Below are positions 42,482 to 51,976 of a DNA stretch of 64,000 nt, piece after piece (position 1 is the stretch's first letter; the number at the start of each line of letters is the position of its first letter). The notes below the pieces were generated by a model, which had not been told where the DNA came from, made no database searches, and worked only from the letters and a program-made list of their open reading frames with translations. The stretch comes from Desulfosporosinus sp. FKB (GTDB lineage: Bacteria > Bacillota > Desulfitobacteriia > Desulfitobacteriales > Desulfitobacteriaceae), in assembly GCF_002196705.1 (NCBI RefSeq), contig NZ_NADJ01000038.1, forward strand, positions 303,420 through 367,419. Direction: 5' to 3'. Position numbers and translations under genes: made by a program.

Positions 42482-42965
42482 GAGTGATGTCGGTTTGGTT
42501 TTGTCTAATTCATTATTGATAGAAGTAGAAAAACGAGGAATAAGTATTGAGGAACATTGTTTTAAAACAAAAAAGCTTAAGGGGCTCTATGTAGATAATG
42601 TAATCATTCTTAATCCGGCAAATATCAAGAATAGCGCAGAAAGACGTTGCGTTTTATGCGAAGAACTTGGACATTATGAAACAACTGATGGCAACATCCT
42701 AGACTTATCAGATATTCGAAATCGAAAACAGGAAAAACGTGCACGAAATTGGGCATACGAAAAACTAATACCTCTCCAGAGCATTGTGGAAGCTTCCAAA
42801 GAGGGAGTTTGCAACAGATATGAACTCGCAGAATTTTTAGATGTTACAGAGGACTTCCTGGACGAGGCAATAAAGCATTACAGAGAGAAATATGGACTTT
42901 ATTCGGAATGGGAAAGCTTCATAATATATTTTGATCCGTTAGGGGTACTTGAGACTTACAACTAG
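42450..42965 (+). CDS. ImmA/IrrE-like putative metallopeptidase
   Basis: This 171-residue protein has RRCVLCEELGHYETTDG (residues 65-81). EELGH replaces the HELGH zinc motif, so the first zinc His is a Glu, a variant I associate with phage members of this family. A C-terminal winged-helix-like region (RYELAEFLDVTEDFLDEAI) follows. ImmA proteins cleave the adjacent repressor on induction. It overlaps the repressor gene by 32 bases, which supports the pairing. Confidence 0.85.
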   Translation: MQNTSSQSGNESDVGLVLSNSLLIEVEKRGISIEEHCFKTKKLKGLYVDNVIILNPANIKNSAERRCVLCEELGHYETTDGNILDLSDIRNRKQEKRARNWAYEKLIPLQSIVEASKEGVCNRYELAEFLDVTEDFLDEAIKHYREKYGLYSEWESFIIYFDPLGVLETYN

Positions 42966-43065
42966 TATTACTTTAAGATAATGTCCCCTTATATATATTT
43001 TTTTACCATTTTGGGAACGTATGTTTCTAATAATGGGAACCTACATTCGAAAGGAGATAACTCAG

Positions 43066-44415
43066 ATGGCCCATGCAGAATTCAAGGGGATAGGAACCAA
43101 AGGGCAGGCTAAATTTCGCCTCTATTTCGACGGCCCCAAAAAAGCCGATGGCAGACGAAACCAGAAGAAGGAATCCTATTCCATCGACCCCCTACCCGAG
43201 AAAGCCGGCGCTATTGCTAATGCTGCAAAGAATAGGCAAAAAGGCATTGCAACTAAAACTGAAAACCTCCTATTAGAGCGATTCGAGAAAAAAGCTACTG
43301 AATCAGCTGAGACTGAAGCAAAGAAAAGAGAAGATGAAATTAATAAACCGAACTATGTTGAACCGGTTGTAAACAAAGAACACTTTGTGAATCATTCTGC
43401 TCGTTGGCTGAAATATAAAGCTGGCACTGCACGCAAGGGAAAGCGTCAGCCTAAGACCGTCTGGAGATATGAGCAACTACTTCAGCGTATCGATGATTTT
43501 TTTCAGAGCGATTTTGTTGAAGACATAAACATTGATAGGGTTGAGGAGTTCTATGCTTGGTTAGCAAGGCAACCCAAAAAAAGGGGGAAAAATCAAAAGA
43601 AAGATCCCGAAGGTTTTCTCTCGGAACGGACGCAGTGGCATTATCACCGCTGTCTCTATTACATCTTAGAGTATGCTGTCGCTCGTGAAAAGTTAGCCTC
43701 TAACCCTTGTCGCCATGTCAGACCACAAGAAATACCTGATGATCTAGACGAAAAAAGGCCAGACTCTTACACGGCTGACGAGGCAGCCAAAATACGCGAA
43801 TTAATGGAGAAGGAACCTCTAAAGAATAGAGTTTTTGTACAGATCGCCCTAGAGATTGGACCACGCCCAGAAGAAATACATGCCCTCAAGTGGGTAGATA
43901 TTGATTTCAAAAACCGGCTTATAGACTTTAATAAAACGTGGCAATATATCCCCAAAAAAGGATCTTTTGAAAAGCCGCATTTAAAAAACAAATCTAGTCG
44001 CCGTAAAATTAAGGTATCGGCGAGCACCACATTTCTTCTGAAGCAACTAAAAAATGAGCAGGAAGTCGAAGCAAAGAAAGCAGGTAGCAAATGGGTCAAT
44101 AGCGGTGCTTTATTTGTAAATTGGCAAGGGAAACAACTATCTGCCACTTGGGCCGGTGACTGGTGGAGGAAGTGGATACTTACAACAGATCTGCCAGTTA
44201 AAACTTTATATTGCCTGCGCCATACGTGTCTTAGTCTTCTTCTTGATGCTGGAGCAAACCCACTCGAGGTAGCCCGTATGGCAGGACACTCTAACGCAGA
44301 AATGCTCTGGAGGGTTTACGGGCACGCCGTAGAAAAAGAACATTTTGCCGGTGCAGATATCATGGAGTCAATCATGAAGAAGAAACAAAAAGAACCTTCT
44401 CCGCAACTAAGTTAA
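43066..44415 (+). CDS. Phage tyrosine integrase (element 1)
   Basis: This 449-residue integrase has an unusually Lys-rich N-terminal arm-binding domain with charged insertion (residues 60-105) and a core-binding domain (about 105-220). The catalytic domain has Arg267 (IALEIGPRPEE), Arg385 in YCLRHT, His408 in AGHSN and Tyr418 (RVYGH). The usual first His of HxxR is Tyr. It integrates the phage in tRNA-Trp. The start at 43066 follows AAAGGAG. The gene ends 136 bases before the attachment core, as expected. Confidence 0.94.
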   Translation: MAHAEFKGIGTKGQAKFRLYFDGPKKADGRRNQKKESYSIDPLPEKAGAIANAAKNRQKGIATKTENLLLERFEKKATESAETEAKKREDEINKPNYVEPVVNKEHFVNHSARWLKYKAGTARKGKRQPKTVWRYEQLLQRIDDFFQSDFVEDINIDRVEEFYAWLARQPKKRGKNQKKDPEGFLSERTQWHYHRCLYYILEYAVAREKLASNPCRHVRPQEIPDDLDEKRPDSYTADEAAKIRELMEKEPLKNRVFVQIALEIGPRPEEIHALKWVDIDFKNRLIDFNKTWQYIPKKGSFEKPHLKNKSSRRKIKVSASTTFLLKQLKNEQEVEAKKAGSKWVNSGALFVNWQGKQLSATWAGDWWRKWILTTDLPVKTLYCLRHTCLSLLLDAGANPLEVARMAGHSNAEMLWRVYGHAVEKEHFAGADIMESIMKKKQKEPSPQLS

Positions 44416-44551
44416 AAGGTGGAACAAAAGTGGAACTTTCGATTCAAAAACAAGCCCAAATCAACATTACGATACCTGAAACTAAAATTTCAAAACATGG
44501 ATATACCAATGGTTTCAGCACTTAACCTAAACATACAAAACGAAAAGGAAT

Positions 44552-44599
44552 GGTCTCCAAAACCGTCAGTGAGGGTTCGACTCCTTCATCCCCTGCCAA
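44552..44599 (+). repeat. Attachment core, tRNA-Trp 3' half (element 1/2 junction)
   Basis: GGTCTCCAAAACC with CCA anticodon in a 7-base loop, a T-arm GAGGG-TTCGACT-CCTTC, the acceptor ATCCCCT and GCCA. This is the 3' part of a tRNA-Trp. No 5' half precedes it; integrase DNA does. It is identical to 63790-63837 over 48 bases. Confidence 0.93.
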
Positions 44600-44738
44600 T
44601 GACGTTTAAAACGTAGAGTACATAAGGGTTTCGTACATTTTTCGTGAATGTTACGAGACTCTTTTTGATTTGTCTGATTATTCGAGACCGTTGGTGTGGT
44701 TTGCTCCTCATCTAAATATTAGAAAGTGAGGAATACCA

Positions 44739-45731
44739 ATGGTTAGACAACGATTAACGGTCAAGGACAACAACGGTTTTAAACCGTCTGTTATTCGTGA
44801 CCGACGTGAGCAGACCGTCCTATCAACACAAGATTTCCTAGAATTACACGGCAAGTTCATCCAGCACAAAGCCTTAGAAGGTCTGGCTCCACGGACTCTA
44901 AAGGACCATCTTACCCATATGGGGTACTTCAAAAAATTTCTCTTTGAAGACCAACGGTTTAGTCTAGACCGTTATATTGACGTGGACGTGTTTCGAGGGT
45001 ATTTAAGCCATATGATTTCCGATAAGAGTCTAAAACCATGCACAATTAACATTAGATTACGGACCCTAAAATGTTTTTTGAAATGGTTGTTCGATGAAGA
45101 TTATATCGATTTTAACTACTCCCTAAAATTAAAACTAGTTAAAACCCCCGAAGACACTATTAAGCCTCTTTCCGATTCGGACACCCGTAAAATGTTAAAA
45201 GCCCCAGACAGAAGTACGTATTCAGGCTTGAGAGACTTTTGCCTAATGGTTCTAATGTTAGACTGTGGAATCAGAATCGGTGAGGCCGTAAAATTAACGG
45301 TCAACGATGTTGATACAAGGCTTGGTTTAATTAATGTACGTCCTGAAAATGCCAAAACACGAGTTTATCGGCAATTGCCCATAAGCCAAAAGACTTGTAA
45401 ACTCTTGATCGAGTTAATCAAGATTGCCCAAGATAATGACTCAGAGTACGTTTTTCAATCCACTTTTGGTGGGATGGTGAGCAAGGATAACATTATTGCT
45501 TATTTTGAAAAGTATGGCAAGAAAGCCGGGGTCAAGGTTCGGTGTACCCCTCACATTTTTAGACATACTTTTGCAACAAACTTCGTCAGGTCAGGTGGGG
45601 ATATCTTTACACTACAAAAAATACTAGGACACTCCACCCTTGTAATGTGCCGTAAATATATTCAACTAGATAACTCAGACTTAGTTCGGAAACATCACCA
45701 AGCTAATCCATTAGATAAATATATTCAATAA
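44739..45731 (+). CDS. Tyrosine recombinase/integrase (element 2)
   Basis: This 330-residue XerC/D-like recombinase has an N-terminal SAM-like domain (FLELHGKFIQHKALEGLAPRTLKDHLTHM). Catalytic residues lie in CGIRIGEAVKL (Arg), TPHIFRHTFATNF (His and Arg), LGHSTL (His) and CRKYIQL (Tyr). It begins 139 bases right of the left core and is oriented away from it, so it is the integrase of the second element. It is not a close copy of the first integrase although both target the same tRNA. Confidence 0.93.
   Translation: MVRQRLTVKDNNGFKPSVIRDRREQTVLSTQDFLELHGKFIQHKALEGLAPRTLKDHLTHMGYFKKFLFEDQRFSLDRYIDVDVFRGYLSHMISDKSLKPCTINIRLRTLKCFLKWLFDEDYIDFNYSLKLKLVKTPEDTIKPLSDSDTRKMLKAPDRSTYSGLRDFCLMVLMLDCGIRIGEAVKLTVNDVDTRLGLINVRPENAKTRVYRQLPISQKTCKLLIELIKIAQDNDSEYVFQSTFGGMVSKDNIIAYFEKYGKKAGVKVRCTPHIFRHTFATNFVRSGGDIFTLQKILGHSTLVMCRKYIQLDNSDLVRKHHQANPLDKYIQ
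44809..44827. repeat. Putative arm-type site, left copy
   Basis: AGCAGACCGTCCTATCAAC matches AGCAAACCGTCCTATCGAC at 63709-63727 (17 of 19). One copy lies near each end of element 2; here it is inside the recombinase gene. ACCGTC also occurs in the cores. Confidence 0.45.
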
Positions 45732-46106
45732 TGAGCTATAAGAAGTGAGACACTCACCTTACTTTTGTCGAATTAAACTGTGTAATCGTTACGGAAATAA
45801 ACCCCACCGACCCTACCCAACCAAAACAACATCCAAGAGGTAGAGGTAAAACCAACCAAGATCCTCCAATCTACCTACGTAAGGTGTCATATTCAAGTGG
45901 TGGCTAATTCCAGACATTAATTAACTCGTCTACACCATACAGTTACTTTACTTTAGGAAATCAAGAAAGCAGTCGATAACTGGGTACAATCTTCCCATGT
46001 CGGCTGCTCTAATGATCTCGGTTTAAAATTAAAACTGAACAGTATTAATTAACAATTTGTCCCCCTTTTAGCTAAGATTTTTATGACATTGGCAATTTGA
46101 GTAAAT
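45732..46106. other. Intergenic gap, 375 bp
   Basis: A GTGAG-ACA-CTCAC hairpin near 45746-45760 with a short T-run may end recombinase transcription. The rest is C-rich then AT-rich DNA with no convincing frame. The genes on either side converge here. Confidence 0.5.
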
Positions 46107-48038
46107 TTACTCCAATAGTTTATTAACGTCTTTAAAAAATTTTTCAAATCGTTCTAATGTAATTTCTAGATCCGGCCATTCAATTTCCGGGTGTTCCACT
46201 AGGTAAACAGATGGTTGAAAATGATCAAACTCTGGAACTTCTGGGGGCAACGTCCCAAAGTATTCTTCCACCTTCTTAACAATCCTCATCGACTTGCATT
46301 CACTTTTTGCTGCATTAAATTCACACCCGCCTTCCAATTTATAACAATGGTTGATAAGGCTACTATAAAAATTTATACCTATTAAATCCTCTACGTCAGC
46401 CTCTGATTGTCCTGCATACATTTCGGCAGAAAAGACATGTCCCTGCCTTAATAATTCTGACTCTCTTAAACTCCTAATCTTCTTTTTATCCCCTTCTGCA
46501 TAATCAGTTAGAACTGCTACATGTAATTTATTCCCACCAAAAAGAGCCACGAAACTAGAAATTTTATCCACACCACCAGCTGGAGCAACTGTCCACCTAG
46601 GGTCAAGTCCTTCTCTATTTCTTTTCTTCAATTGAGTAGTAAACCATCTTATGTAAAGGAGGTCTGAAGGTCCCTCAACTAATAATGTATTTTTTCCAAC
46701 AAATAATGTTTGGGTTATATCATAACCTAAGGCAGCCTGTAATGGGAATATAGTATCAGAATCGGTTGCAAGTACATGATCCCCAACTTTAGTTCCAAGA
46801 ACTTCCCCCTCAATCGAAGAAAGATCCTCGACTGTTCTAACACTTAGTATGTTTTCTGCATCTATCATAAATGGAGAATGAGTTGTATAAATAACCTGAT
46901 ACTTTGGTAGGAGCTTTTCCTTAATAAATCGAAGTAAATCACTCTGTGCTTTGGCATGTAAATTTAGACCAGGTTCATCTAATAGCAATAAAAGGTTATC
47001 TCCGTAAACATTTTGAATGTGTGAAAACCATGCCAAAAATGAAAAGAACCAAATGAATCCTGAACTTCGTTCATCGAAATTGACAGATACTTCATGACGT
47101 TTATTGTAAATACGAGTCCTTAAAATATTACCTGTATTAAATGGTGGTGGATCATTTGGTCTTCCAACATCGAATCTAATTTGAACAGACAGATCCTTGT
47201 TTTGACTCCAATACTCGAAGATTTGTTTAGATATACGATTTGAAGTAGACTCAAGCTTTGCAATCAATCGTTCAGCTTTAGTTGCTGAAGAAAATGTTTC
47301 TGGTGTAACCCCTGCAAGATATAAGAGAGCAACAAAGGTCTTTTCTTGGGTGTTCAATTGGTTTTGACTACGTTTCTGAATAAATTGTTCATATTGGACT
47401 TGTCCAGGAAGAGTTTGATATTGGGAAAAATATAGAATTTTAGGAATGTACTCTATAAGTAACTTATTTGCAACTTCACTAACGGACCGATCAGGAAATA
47501 TCTTAATCAGCATTTGGAATAACTTGTCCTGTTCGTCGTTTCTTCCTTGTATCTGTTCCAAATGGTTAATTAAGGCTTTTACATCTTCAAAATTGCCATC
47601 AACAGGCATCTCTTCAATGCCACATTGTTCTAAATAGTAGTTTATTACAGACTGCTGATTTATTTCTATCTTAAGGATATATTCATTGTCATAACCTTTT
47701 AATATTACTATTGTAGGGCTCAACAGTGAACCTCTACCCAATACCTGTTCGATTTGTTCAACCTCTTTGTCCGTCAATTCCCATTGTGTATTAAGCACGT
47801 TTGAACGATCTACAAGTAATCCTTCTTCAAACTCCGACAGGAACCTTCTCGGATACTCTTCAATATCAAATTTGTCCTGACTTAAATCTACAGGATTTAG
47901 TTTATACAAGGCTTCTAATAGACTACTTTTTCCAGATTCGTTCTTCCCCACAAGACAAGTGACGGGTTCAATTGTAAATTCTCCAGAATCCTCAATGCAC
48001 TTGTAGTTTTCAATACGTAATGTTTTAAGAATCACCAA
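46107..48038 (-). CDS. OLD-family ATP-dependent endonuclease
   Basis: This 643-residue protein has Walker A GKNESGKSS (31-39), a signature RSSGF (324-328), Walker B LLLLDEPG (350-357) and His387 in TTHSPF. A TOPRIM domain with LLVEGPSD (452-459) and VLTDYAEGD (509-517) follows, the metal-binding Glu and Asp of OLD nucleases. OLD proteins act against other phages or rec-deficient states. No UvrD-like helicase is next to it, so it is the stand-alone class rather than Gabija. The GTG start has AGGGGGGA upstream. Confidence 0.92.
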   Translation of the reverse strand: MVILKTLRIENYKCIEDSGEFTIEPVTCLVGKNESGKSSLLEALYKLNPVDLSQDKFDIEEYPRRFLSEFEEGLLVDRSNVLNTQWELTDKEVEQIEQVLGRGSLLSPTIVILKGYDNEYILKIEINQQSVINYYLEQCGIEEMPVDGNFEDVKALINHLEQIQGRNDEQDKLFQMLIKIFPDRSVSEVANKLLIEYIPKILYFSQYQTLPGQVQYEQFIQKRSQNQLNTQEKTFVALLYLAGVTPETFSSATKAERLIAKLESTSNRISKQIFEYWSQNKDLSVQIRFDVGRPNDPPPFNTGNILRTRIYNKRHEVSVNFDERSSGFIWFFSFLAWFSHIQNVYGDNLLLLLDEPGLNLHAKAQSDLLRFIKEKLLPKYQVIYTTHSPFMIDAENILSVRTVEDLSSIEGEVLGTKVGDHVLATDSDTIFPLQAALGYDITQTLFVGKNTLLVEGPSDLLYIRWFTTQLKKRNREGLDPRWTVAPAGGVDKISSFVALFGGNKLHVAVLTDYAEGDKKKIRSLRESELLRQGHVFSAEMYAGQSEADVEDLIGINFYSSLINHCYKLEGGCEFNAAKSECKSMRIVKKVEEYFGTLPPEVPEFDHFQPSVYLVEHPEIEWPDLEITLERFEKFFKDVNKLLE

Positions 48039-48232
48039 AATCCCCCCTTAATCCGGTCAATATAATGGCATAATTCTCTATTTTACATTAAATACCTCTA
48101 TAAATTTTTAAATATATTCGTAGTAATTGATTTAAACGATGAAATTCACTTGACGTAATGTAAGAGATGTTTTATGAATGCAAAATTCTCGTAAGAACGG
48201 GTAAGGATTAACAATATCGTACCGTAAGGTGT

Positions 48233-48375
48233 ACCTTTTGATACGGAAATCAATCTTTCAAGAATCTAGTCATATCAGCATTTCGGAAACGTCAATTACG
48301 TAGCAAAAGGTTCTAAAGTAAATTATGGTACGTATCATTATCTTTATTGACCTTTTGATACATCAATGATACTAT
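48233..48375 (+). promoter_or_regulatory. Resolvase promoter with repeated sites
   Basis: TTGACC (48347-48352), 17-base spacer, TACTAT (48370-48375). ACCTTTTGATAC occurs at 48233-48244 and 48350-48361, each followed within a few bases by ATCAAT. The second copy overlaps the -35, so the resolvase may bind there and repress itself, as res sites do. Confidence 0.55.
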
Positions 48376-48407
48376 TGGATCAGATAAGTGTATTGGAGGT
48401 CTTGACA

Positions 48408-49043
48408 ATGAACGGTGCAAACAAAATCTATGGATATGCCAGAGTATCGACTAAAGAGCAGAATTTGGACAGGCAGATTGCAGAGTTGATGAAATATGTA
48501 GCCAACGAAAGGGACATCATTACAGACAAGGCCAGTGGTAAAAACTTTAACCGTTCAGGTTATATGATACTTAGAGAAACACTACTTAGGCCAGGAGATA
48601 CACTCGTTATTAAGGAGCTTGATCGGCTGGGCAGAGATATGTGCATGATAAAAGAAGAATGGAACACCTTGATCAAAATGGGGGTTGATATTATCGTTAT
48701 AGATACCCCCATGCTGAACACTAACGGCAAGGACACTCTTGAAAAGACTTTGATTAGCAATATCGTGTTTGAGCTTTTGTCGTATATGGCACAGAAGGAA
48801 CGAGACAAGATTAGATCTAGGCAAGCAGAAGGCATAGCAGCCTTAAGGGCAAGGAACAATGGCAAGGGCATTGGCAGACCTGTGATTATTGAACTCTCGA
48901 ACAGGTTTACAGAGGTTTACAATCAATGGAAGGCAGAAGAGATTACAGCAGTAAAAGCAATGGAACTATGTGGACTAAGTAAGGCAACGTTCTACAGAAA
49001 AGTAAAAGAGTATGAAGCTCAGCAAGCAAAAAAGCAGGGGTAG
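48408..49043 (+). CDS. Serine resolvase/invertase
   Basis: This 211-residue protein begins YGYARVSTKEQNLDRQIAEL near residue 8, with the nucleophile Ser14. DKASGKNFNR, LVIKELDRLGRDM and QKERDKIRSRQAEGIAALRARN (E-helix) follow, and then a helix-turn-helix (SKATFYRKVKEYEAQ). It is the Tn3-type small serine recombinase family, acting in resolution or inversion. GGAGGTC eight bases before ATG 48408 sets the start. No inverted repeats of a transposon were found around it. Confidence 0.93.
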   Translation: MNGANKIYGYARVSTKEQNLDRQIAELMKYVANERDIITDKASGKNFNRSGYMILRETLLRPGDTLVIKELDRLGRDMCMIKEEWNTLIKMGVDIIVIDTPMLNTNGKDTLEKTLISNIVFELLSYMAQKERDKIRSRQAEGIAALRARNNGKGIGRPVIIELSNRFTEVYNQWKAEEITAVKAMELCGLSKATFYRKVKEYEAQQAKKQG

Positions 49044-49664
49044 TACCTGCTTTCTCTAATACATAAAGACTTTTTAGTCCACTGCCCATATCGAGAAATC
49101 CAACGTTCAATTTACCACTTCACAAAAACAATGGACGTTTACGAAAGTGAAGCCACCGTGGGTAAAATCATGGGGGTACGTCAAATTGCCTGTGCCTAGT
49201 GTAACGACTAAATACACCACATATCTAATATTCTCAATCAGACGGTCCTATCCATTATAATTACTGCCCTTACCACCAACAAGGCTACCCTATCTGTACA
49301 ATCCTAGTTGTTAAAAGTGGATATGTAAGATTTTTCATATTTTTTTGTTTAAAAACTCCGGCCCCCCTGGCTGATAGAACAGTTCTTCCACGACTCACTC
49401 ACCTATAAAGTCACTTCCGGGCAAACATGCACAATTTTCTTGGGGTGGCTTTTTGGACAAATGGGTCTATGGTTAACTAAGCAGCTATCGATAAGGCATT
49501 CTCCCCTGATGGGGAATGTCTTTTTCAATTAAAGGGATGCCACCGTCAGTATAGAAATGCCCCCCACACTATTTCCCAATAAAAGAAAAAACCTATGTCG
49601 ATTCTAAATGTACAACCTCGTTGGTATCCATCGTTATATCACATGCCACCCGTTTTAGAACATC
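49044..49664. other. Gene-free region, 620 bp
   Basis: No gene is supported. A bulged hairpin with GGCATTCTCCCC..GGGGAATGTC followed by TTTTT near 49495-49525 may end the resolvase transcript. The remainder has many short broken frames, and could include decayed genes. Confidence 0.5.
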
Positions 49665-50300
49665 TTAATATTCAATGTCGTCAAACACAACGGGAATTAC
49701 TTCTTTAAATTTATCCAGCAGTGGTCTTGCAATTTGTCTTATTTGAGGGTGGGCACTTAGTGTTGTTCTTAATCTGAAAAAATGTCTCCATTCCCTAAGG
49801 TTCATAGTCATAACAATTTCGGTCTTAAGACTATTAGGCAATATACTTCGAGCCTGCTGTGGTTCTGCCCCGAGTTTAATCAGTTCGAAATAATTCTTCT
49901 CAATAGTTTCCATTGTGGACTTCCATATTAAGTATTTTTCTTTGCTCTGTTTGCTATCATCCTCCCAGAAATAAGGTTTGATAAAGGTAAGTTCATTGTT
50001 AAATCTATCTTTACTATAATTACAATATCTTGTGCTCTCTTGACTGTAACTTGCAATCCTGTGCCTAACGATCTCATGACTGACTCCACGGTCACAGACA
50101 ACTCTTACTGTTATTTTCTCATGTTCTAGAACAGATTCATGTCCACTCGTTATAATTTTCTTGACGAAATTCATTGCTGTCACTTCCGAAATTTGGTCCT
50201 CACTTTTATAGCAGGTCCTCCCTGCTCGTTCCACTTTTTTAATTAATTCCATTCCATTTATTTGTTCCTCTAACGTACTGGATGGCTCGATTATTTTCAC
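49665..50300 (-). CDS. thyX: Flavin-dependent thymidylate synthase ThyX
   Basis: This 211-residue protein has the ThyX signature RHRIASYSQESTR (79-91), and LEHEKITVRVVCDRGVSHEIVRH before it. ERAGRTCYKS near the N-terminus and SLKTEIVMTMNLREWRHFFRLR complete the FAD/dUMP site. It makes dTMP from dUMP. The GTG start follows AAGGAGG. It lies 12 bases after the HD-PRTase gene on the same strand, so it is part of that operon. In a mobile element it may counter or supply a nucleotide imbalance produced by the system. Confidence 0.96.
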   Translation of the reverse strand: MKIIEPSSTLEEQINGMELIKKVERAGRTCYKSEDQISEVTAMNFVKKIITSGHESVLEHEKITVRVVCDRGVSHEIVRHRIASYSQESTRYCNYSKDRFNNELTFIKPYFWEDDSKQSKEKYLIWKSTMETIEKNYFELIKLGAEPQQARSILPNSLKTEIVMTMNLREWRHFFRLRTTLSAHPQIRQIARPLLDKFKEVIPVVFDDIEY

Positions 50301-50312
50301 AAATATTCCTCC

Positions 50313-51974
50313 TTAAGAAATCGGCTTGTTCATATAAAGGTTTATTCCATGTTTTTTGAAAATGCAATTGTCACCTTTATTACAAATTTCAACGTCTATT
50401 TCTTTATTTAATACAACTAATTTCTTCTTTAAATTTGAATCTAGGCATGAAGTTGAACAAAATATTTTCTCCCTATAAAAAATAGAGAATATCTCGGTAA
50501 TATCCTCATCCTTTACCGAGTAGACCTTTTTAAGATCTTCGATTGTATTATTTAAAGTATTCCCAGTTACTATTACATCAGTAATTAATATAATACTCAT
50601 ATCCTTAGGTATTTCCAAATTTGTTTCATGTTTACTATGATAGGCCTTATATCTCTCTGGTATTATGTAAGAAAAAGGGTTACCTGTCATAAATCCAATA
50701 TATGAAGCCATCCGTAACCCATTAATGTCTATACCCAGTAAATAGCAATTATTACCTTGAATCCTATTAATAAATTTACTGGTAATCGAATCAAAATATA
50801 ATGGATTCGTTAACAATTTTGGAACATCAATCCAATCTCTTGCACAGTTATTACCATCTATTTCCCAATGCCCACTTTGAATCAATCTATCAGTTATAAC
50901 CCATTGTGTTATAGTTTTTTGAAATTCGTCATCTAATAGTCTAACTTCATCTGAATTAGTAAAAGAGTCTGAGACACCATCTACTACTTCGGAACCCCCC
51001 CGTTCTTCTTCACTAGCTGTCTTATTCATATTATTATGTTCAATTAATGGATTTAATGGTCTATCCTTACTTTGAATCTTCTCTAGCAATTCACCAGTTG
51101 CTTGAATTTTTATTGTATTGAAATTCCATCCTAATAGAAAGTCTGGAAAGTAGTAGACTATTTTCTTATTAAAATCATCTAACTCATTCATAATCTTATC
51201 TCGGACTTCAATTAATAAGTCCACATCTGTTTCAAAGTTCCCTTCACTCGTAATTGTTGATTCACGGGGTAACAATAATATTACATGAGGATCATTTGGA
51301 TCTATTTTAGGCATATGAAGGATATCACACTTTCTCCAGTGAGGTTCAGATTTTTCCTCCTTCATGTAACCTTTATGTTCAATTAGGACTCTGTTCGAAT
51401 TAATATCTAACTCATCAGCTAATCTTAGAAGCCCAGATAAAACTCTTACGTTTATAGGTTCATGCATCTTTCCTGGAACAAATTGTTCTTTTGTGGGTAA
51501 CATATCCATTGTCTTCTGTCCGTTCTGATTTTTTATGTCACTATGGCCAAAAATAACAAAACCAATACTATCTGCCTCATCAGGGGTTAAAACCATAGAC
51601 AAAGCAGAATTAAATTCCTTAACGGTATCAATAACATATTTCATTCCAGCCTGGCTGTGTTCAGGACGTTTCAATGGATTGTAGGTCATCATTATGTCGT
51701 GCAAAATTACTGCTACATCTAAGATAAATAAGTGTTCAGTATTAATTGAACGATAAGAAGAATCAGGGATTAACCAGCTTAAAATATTATAGATGTTTAC
51801 ACAATGTCCTGAATAATCATGTGGAGTCATTGTTACTCCTTCTTCTTGTATTAACGGCCCTTTATCTAATTTGGGGGCATAAACATCTCGGACTATTTTC
51901 CACCTGTGAAAATAATCTCCTGTCTCCTTAAGTTTAGAAATACATTTATAACTCACTTCAATAGGTTCTTGCAT
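50313..51974 (-). CDS. HD phosphohydrolase - phosphoribosyltransferase fusion
   Basis: Residues 1-280 form an HD domain: His57 (SGH), His92-Asp93 (ILHD), His144 (FGHSD) and Asp187 (LRLADELD). This resembles the HD domains of predicted conflict effectors. Residues about 340-553 form a PRTase: LLGIDINGLRMASYIGF and the PRPP loop ILITDVIVTGNT (462-473). A disordered acidic linker joins them. It could hydrolyse or transfer on a nucleotide or base; substrate is unknown. It follows the PRTase-like gene by two bases and precedes thyX. Confidence 0.85.
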   Translation of the reverse strand: MQEPIEVSYKCISKLKETGDYFHRWKIVRDVYAPKLDKGPLIQEEGVTMTPHDYSGHCVNIYNILSWLIPDSSYRSINTEHLFILDVAVILHDIMMTYNPLKRPEHSQAGMKYVIDTVKEFNSALSMVLTPDEADSIGFVIFGHSDIKNQNGQKTMDMLPTKEQFVPGKMHEPINVRVLSGLLRLADELDINSNRVLIEHKGYMKEEKSEPHWRKCDILHMPKIDPNDPHVILLLPRESTITSEGNFETDVDLLIEVRDKIMNELDDFNKKIVYYFPDFLLGWNFNTIKIQATGELLEKIQSKDRPLNPLIEHNNMNKTASEEERGGSEVVDGVSDSFTNSDEVRLLDDEFQKTITQWVITDRLIQSGHWEIDGNNCARDWIDVPKLLTNPLYFDSITSKFINRIQGNNCYLLGIDINGLRMASYIGFMTGNPFSYIIPERYKAYHSKHETNLEIPKDMSIILITDVIVTGNTLNNTIEDLKKVYSVKDEDITEIFSIFYREKIFCSTSCLDSNLKKKLVVLNKEIDVEICNKGDNCIFKKHGINLYMNKPIS

Positions 51975-51976
51975 TG

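Noticed and set aside
44552-44599. A complete tRNA-Trp gene at the core
   Set aside because: Only the anticodon loop to 3' end is present; the DNA to the left is phage sequence and cannot form the D-arm or 5' acceptor strand.
44419-44616. 65-codon plus-strand frame after the phage integrase
   Set aside because: It crosses the attachment core and tRNA half, has no ribosome site, and the composition is that of non-coding attachment DNA.
46107-48038. Gabija system
   Set aside because: The OLD-type gene has no UvrD/GajB-like helicase next to it; the neighbours are a recombinase and a resolvase.
48039-49664. Serine recombinase as part of a Tn3-type transposon
   Set aside because: No transposase and no terminal inverted repeats were seen on either side.
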